From assembly GCF_030272615.1 (NCBI RefSeq), contig NC_081405.1, forward strand, positions 573,841,252 through 573,905,251: 64,000 nt of DNA, read 5' to 3'. Origin of the DNA: Cryptomeria japonica. Taxonomy: Eukaryota; Streptophyta; Pinopsida; Cupressales; Cupressaceae. Both the position numbers and the translations under genes were made by a program. How positions within the stretch are numbered: the first letter of the stretch is position 1; each line of letters begins with the position of its first letter. The notes under the pieces are model-generated. The model ran no database searches. It worked only from the letters and a program-made list of their open reading frames with translations, and was not told the DNA's origin. This document shows, piece after piece, positions 59,930 through 64,000 of this stretch.

Positions 59930-62900
59930 GTCCAAGCATTTTTTTACAATTGTAATCCTAATTGTAGCATAACCCTAATTTAATCATAACTTTAATTGTG
60001 TTGTAATGATAATTAATGATAATTAAACTATAACTAGAAGCATATTTGATCTAACCACAATTTAACCCTAACCTTAAACTTAATTCTTATCCTAATTTAA
60101 ACCCAATAATAATTAAATTATAGCCCAAACCCTAATCTTACTTGAACTCTAATCCTAATGTAAGCCCTACCTAATGTAATTGAATCATAGCTCTAATTAT
60201 GCTTGAAACATAATTCTAATTAAACTATAACTACAACCATATTTGAACCTTAACCACAACCAAAATTTATCCTAGAATAGTAACATTAATGATAACATAA
60301 TATTAATCCTAAACCTAATTTAACCCCATCTCTTGCCACAAGAATTATCCTAGAATAGTAACTCTAATTTTAGTGTAACCTTAACCCTAAACCTTATCTC
60401 ACCCTAACTCTTACATAACCTTGACCCTTAGCTCTAAACCTAACTCTTACTTAAGCATATCCCAAAACCCTAACCCTAATACCTATCCCTAACCATAACT
60501 CAAAATGTACCTCCAACCATAAACCTATTCTTAATCTTAACCATGAAGTCGACCATATTCTTAATTGTAGTCCTAACACTAATCCTACATCCTAATGCTA
60601 AACCTAACCCTATCCTAAACATAACCATTATTTAAACCCTAACCTTAACCCTAAACCTAACCCTAACCATTATTTAAATGCTTATGCCATTTAAAACTAA
60701 ACCCTAACCCTAACCTAACCATAATTCTAACCCAAAATGTGTTTGCAACCCAAACCCTAAACATGATGTAAACCAAAACCATAATCCTAATCCTAACACT
60801 AACCCCTAACCCAAACCCTAAACATGATGTAAACCTAAAAGATAATCATAATCCTAACACTAACCCCTAACCCAATCCATAACCCTAAACATAAATATAA
60901 CCTAATTGAATTCCGACGATTACCTAACCCTAAGCATAACTCTAACTATAGAATTAAACCCTACCTAAAACCTCAACCTAATCTAACCCTAATTAATCCC
61001 TAACTTAATCCAAACCCTAACACTTATTGAACCCTAATCCTAATTGAATTCTATCCCAAACCCTAACCATAATAAAAATTTAATTCTAATTTAACTACAA
61101 CCCTAATGTAATTGAATCATAAAGCTAATTCTTACCCTAATTGAACTCTTATATGAACCCTAAACCACAATCTAATCCTAAACTTTAACCTTAATCTAAC
61201 CATAATTGAAACCTAACCATAACCTAACCCTAAATTTAAATATAACCCTAAAATTAAGCCCTAACTACAAATTGAACCCTAATCTAACCATAACTAAATA
61301 ATAATAATAATTAAATTATTATATTATTATATTATTATATAACTATAATATAATCTTTAAAATCAAGCTTTATTATATATTCCTTAAAATCAAGATTTAT
61401 TGTCAAGATTTATTATAATCCTTAAAATCAAGATTTGTTATATAATCCTAACCCTCACACCATGCTTTATCCATAAAACTTAACCTTATTTGAATACTAA
61501 CTCTAACTCTAAACATAATTAAATGCTAAATAAATTATAAAACTAATCCTAAACCTAACCCTAAAAATAACCATAATTATAACTTTAAACCTAATTGTAA
61601 CCCAAACCCTAAAAATAACCATAATCCTAACAATGATGTAAACCCTATCAATCATCCTAATCATAATCCTAAACCCTATCCAAAACCATAACCCTAACCC
61701 TAACCATGATTTGAACCCTAAACATAACCATAATCCTAACAATATCCCTAATCATGGTGTAAATCCTAATCATAACCATGATGTAAATAATAACATTAAT
61801 CCTAACACTAACCCTTAACCCTAACCCTAACCATGATGTAAACCATAACCCTAGTTGTAATACTAATATTAATGCTAACCCTAACTTGAAGCATGATGTA
61901 AACCATAACCTTTACCATATTCATAACCAAAACTCTAAACCATTACTCTAATCATAAATCTAACCCTAACCTTAACCTAACCTAATTATAATCCTAAACC
62001 CTAACCCTTAAAATAGGGAATGGCTCTACCACGCTTAAGATGCACCAATCATCTATTACAATATACTCATAATATATGAAGGGTATTAATATCTTTGTTC
62101 ATCCTAAGAGATGGATAGCTATTTCTCTAAAAATAACCCTAAACCTAACCCTAACCATGATGTACACCCTAACCATATCCATAATTCTAACCATGATGTA
62201 CACCCTAACCTTATCCATAATTCTAAATATGATGTAAAACCTAATCCTAACAATGATGTTAATCCTAACAATTATGTAAATCCTAACAGTGAAGTGAATC
62301 CTAACCCTAATCATAACCATAATTATAACCCTAAACCAAGCAATAACCCTCACCCTAACCCTAATTGTAACCCTAACCCTAACCCTGATATAAACACTAA
62401 CATTAATCCTAACACTAACCCTTAACCCTAACCCTAATGAAGATGTAAACCCTAACCCTAGCCATAATCCTAATCATAATTGTAACCCTAAGCCTAACCA
62501 TAAACCTAACCCTAACTCCAACCCCGACCATGATGTAAACCATTACCCTAACCATAATTCTAACCATAACTATATGCCTTAATCCTAACCTAACCATAAC
62601 CACCCTAACACTAACAATAATCATTAGCCCTAACCTTAGAAAATGATCCTAATAATAACCCTAACCATAACCATAACTTGAAACCTCTCCCTAATCCTAA
62701 GAGTTACAAATCCTATCCATAATCCTAATCCTAGCCTTAAACCCTAACCCAAACCATAACCCTAACCCTAACCTCAATCTTAAACCCCAATCCCAACCAT
62801 AATTCTCACCCTAACCCTAATCATAATATAAATCCTAGCCCTAAGCCAAAACCTAACCCTAACCATGATGTTAATCATGACCCTAACCCTAACCCTAACC

Positions 62901-63890
62901 TTAACCTTAACCCTAACCCTAGTTATGATGTAAACCCTAACCCTAGCCATAATCCTAACTATGACCCTAACTATAATCTTAAACCTAACCTTAACCCCAA
63001 CCATGATGTAAACAATAAACCTAACCATAACCCTAATCACAATACTTACCCTAACCCTAATCATAACGCTAACCTAGCTATAATCTAAACCCTAACCCTA
63101 ATGATCATCTTACCCTAAACTTAATCCTAACCGAGATTGAACTTTCATCCTAATCTATACCTAACATTAATCTATCTCTAACCCTAATCCTTATTGAACT
63201 TTAATACTAATTTAATCCTAATCTTAATGTAATTGAACCATAAGCATAATCCTAACCCAGACTACTTCTATGCAAACCCTAAATGTAATTCTAACCTTGA
63301 CACTATACCCTAACCATAAACATAACCTTAATAGTAAACCCTAACCGTAACCATAATCTTAAACCAAAACCAAACCCTAACCTTGATGCTAACCCTAACC
63401 ATGTTATACACCCTAACCATTATCATAACCTAACCTTAAACCATAACCCTAATCATAACCCTAACCATGATGTAAACCTTAACCCTCACCATAATACTAA
63501 CATTCATTCTGAACCAAAATATAACCATAAACCAAATCCTAATTCTAACCATACCCCCAGTTATAATCCTAACCCTAACCCTAATCCTAACTGTAATTAT
63601 GTTTACCCTAACCCTACCTTTGATGTAAACCCTAAAGATAATTGTAACCCTGACACTAAACCCTTACCCTAACCATAAATTTAACCCTGATATTAAGTCA
63701 TAACCATAACCCTAACCCTAACCATAATCCTAAATCAAAACCAAACCCTAACATTGATGCTAACCCTAAACGTGATATAAACCCTAACCATAATCCCTAA
63801 CCCTAACCCGACCATGATGTAAACCTTATCCCCGACCAACACTAACCTTAACCCTAATGCTAACCATAACCATAATCCTTGCCATTAAAT
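59930..63890 (+). repeat. Degenerate CCCTAA (telomere-like) array 2 with CATGATGTAAAC interruptions
   Basis: About 4 kb of AACCCTAA words on the plus strand, mostly at hexamer spacing (runs of three or more CCCTAA units near 62365 and 62880), in many places mutated to CCATAA, CCTTAA or TCCTAA. About twenty copies of CATGATGTAAAC and its variants interrupt it, mainly from 60755 to 63820. Long Asn/Pro-rich or Val/Arg-rich frames on either strand come only from the hexamer period. Confidence 0.85.
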
Positions 63891-64000
63891 AAAGTTTAAT
63901 ATATCTTACATTTTAGTATTTGCTTTGATCTTGCAACACATATATATTATTAAAAATAGTTTAAATAGATATATTAAATTTTATATTTCTCTACATAATA
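63891..64000. other. AT-rich edge of the window
   Basis: No feature seen after the array ends. Confidence 0.6.

Noticed and set aside
62111-62425. Long Asn/Pro-rich frame and Val/Arg/Ile-rich frames on the other strand
   Set aside because: They arise only because the CCCTAA hexamer keeps a reading frame free of stops; no coding signal.
59930-63890. A true chromosome end or functional telomere
   Set aside because: Units are heavily mutated, mostly hexamers rather than the plant heptamer, and single-copy-like AT-rich DNA follows at 63890.

Overview
This 64-kb window is plant nuclear DNA with no convincing intact gene. It is AT-rich and made almost entirely of decayed, nested retrotransposons, AT-rich filler, microsatellites and two degenerate telomere-like arrays. 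Very long LTRs, an old plant L1-type LINE with a DUF4283/zinc-knuckle ORF1 and an RNase H, copia and gypsy relics, and interstitial CCCTAA-like arrays fit a very large genome such as a gymnosperm (conifer-like). That assignment is inference. No rRNA, tRNA, CRISPR or prokaryotic feature was seen.

Layout. 1-5137: the 3' part of a copia-like element with a short LTR (430-722), lying in the 3' part of a second element (A) that has a coiled-coil ORF (773-2276) and a 1.16-kb LTR (2640-3802), followed by a LINE ORF1 relic on the minus strand. 5.1-10.9 kb: AT-rich DNA with one small exon-like segment. 10.9-14.6 kb: a degenerate CCCTAA-type array containing a retroposed insert. 14.6-19.7 kb: a 3.5-kb LTR with a tRNA-Met type primer site and an apparently non-coding interior (element C). 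19.7-27.6 kb: element B on the minus strand, a non-autonomous LTR element without detectable pol. It has a coiled-coil/five-zinc-knuckle ORF1 and an ORF2 of about 1,124 codons, and ORF2 is split by a 344-bp TRIM.

27.6-54.4 kb: one copia gag-pol on the minus strand (element E), cut into four pieces by three later insertions. These are a composite 11.6-kb LTR-type insert carrying another pol-less element (D, 29844-41429), an unidentified 5.5-kb insert (42064-47552), and a 6.1-kb LINE with an 18-bp target duplication (47833-53918). The order of events can be read from the frames that rejoin across each insert. 54.6-57.9 kb: a gypsy protease scrap and a compact LTR element (G). 57.9-59.8 kb: AT-rich DNA, a retroposon-like tail and an (ATT)n tract. 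59.9-63.9 kb: a second degenerate CCCTAA array carrying about twenty copies of a CATGATGTAAAC-like interruption.

How it fits together. The most interesting theme is non-autonomous LTR elements (B and D clearly, A probably) that keep LTRs and purine tracts and carry a large ORF of unknown function where pol is absent. ORF2 of B and the ORF of A are recognisably related near their C-termini, and ORF2 of B and the ORF of D share a region of similar layout. They would depend on enzymes supplied by autonomous relatives.
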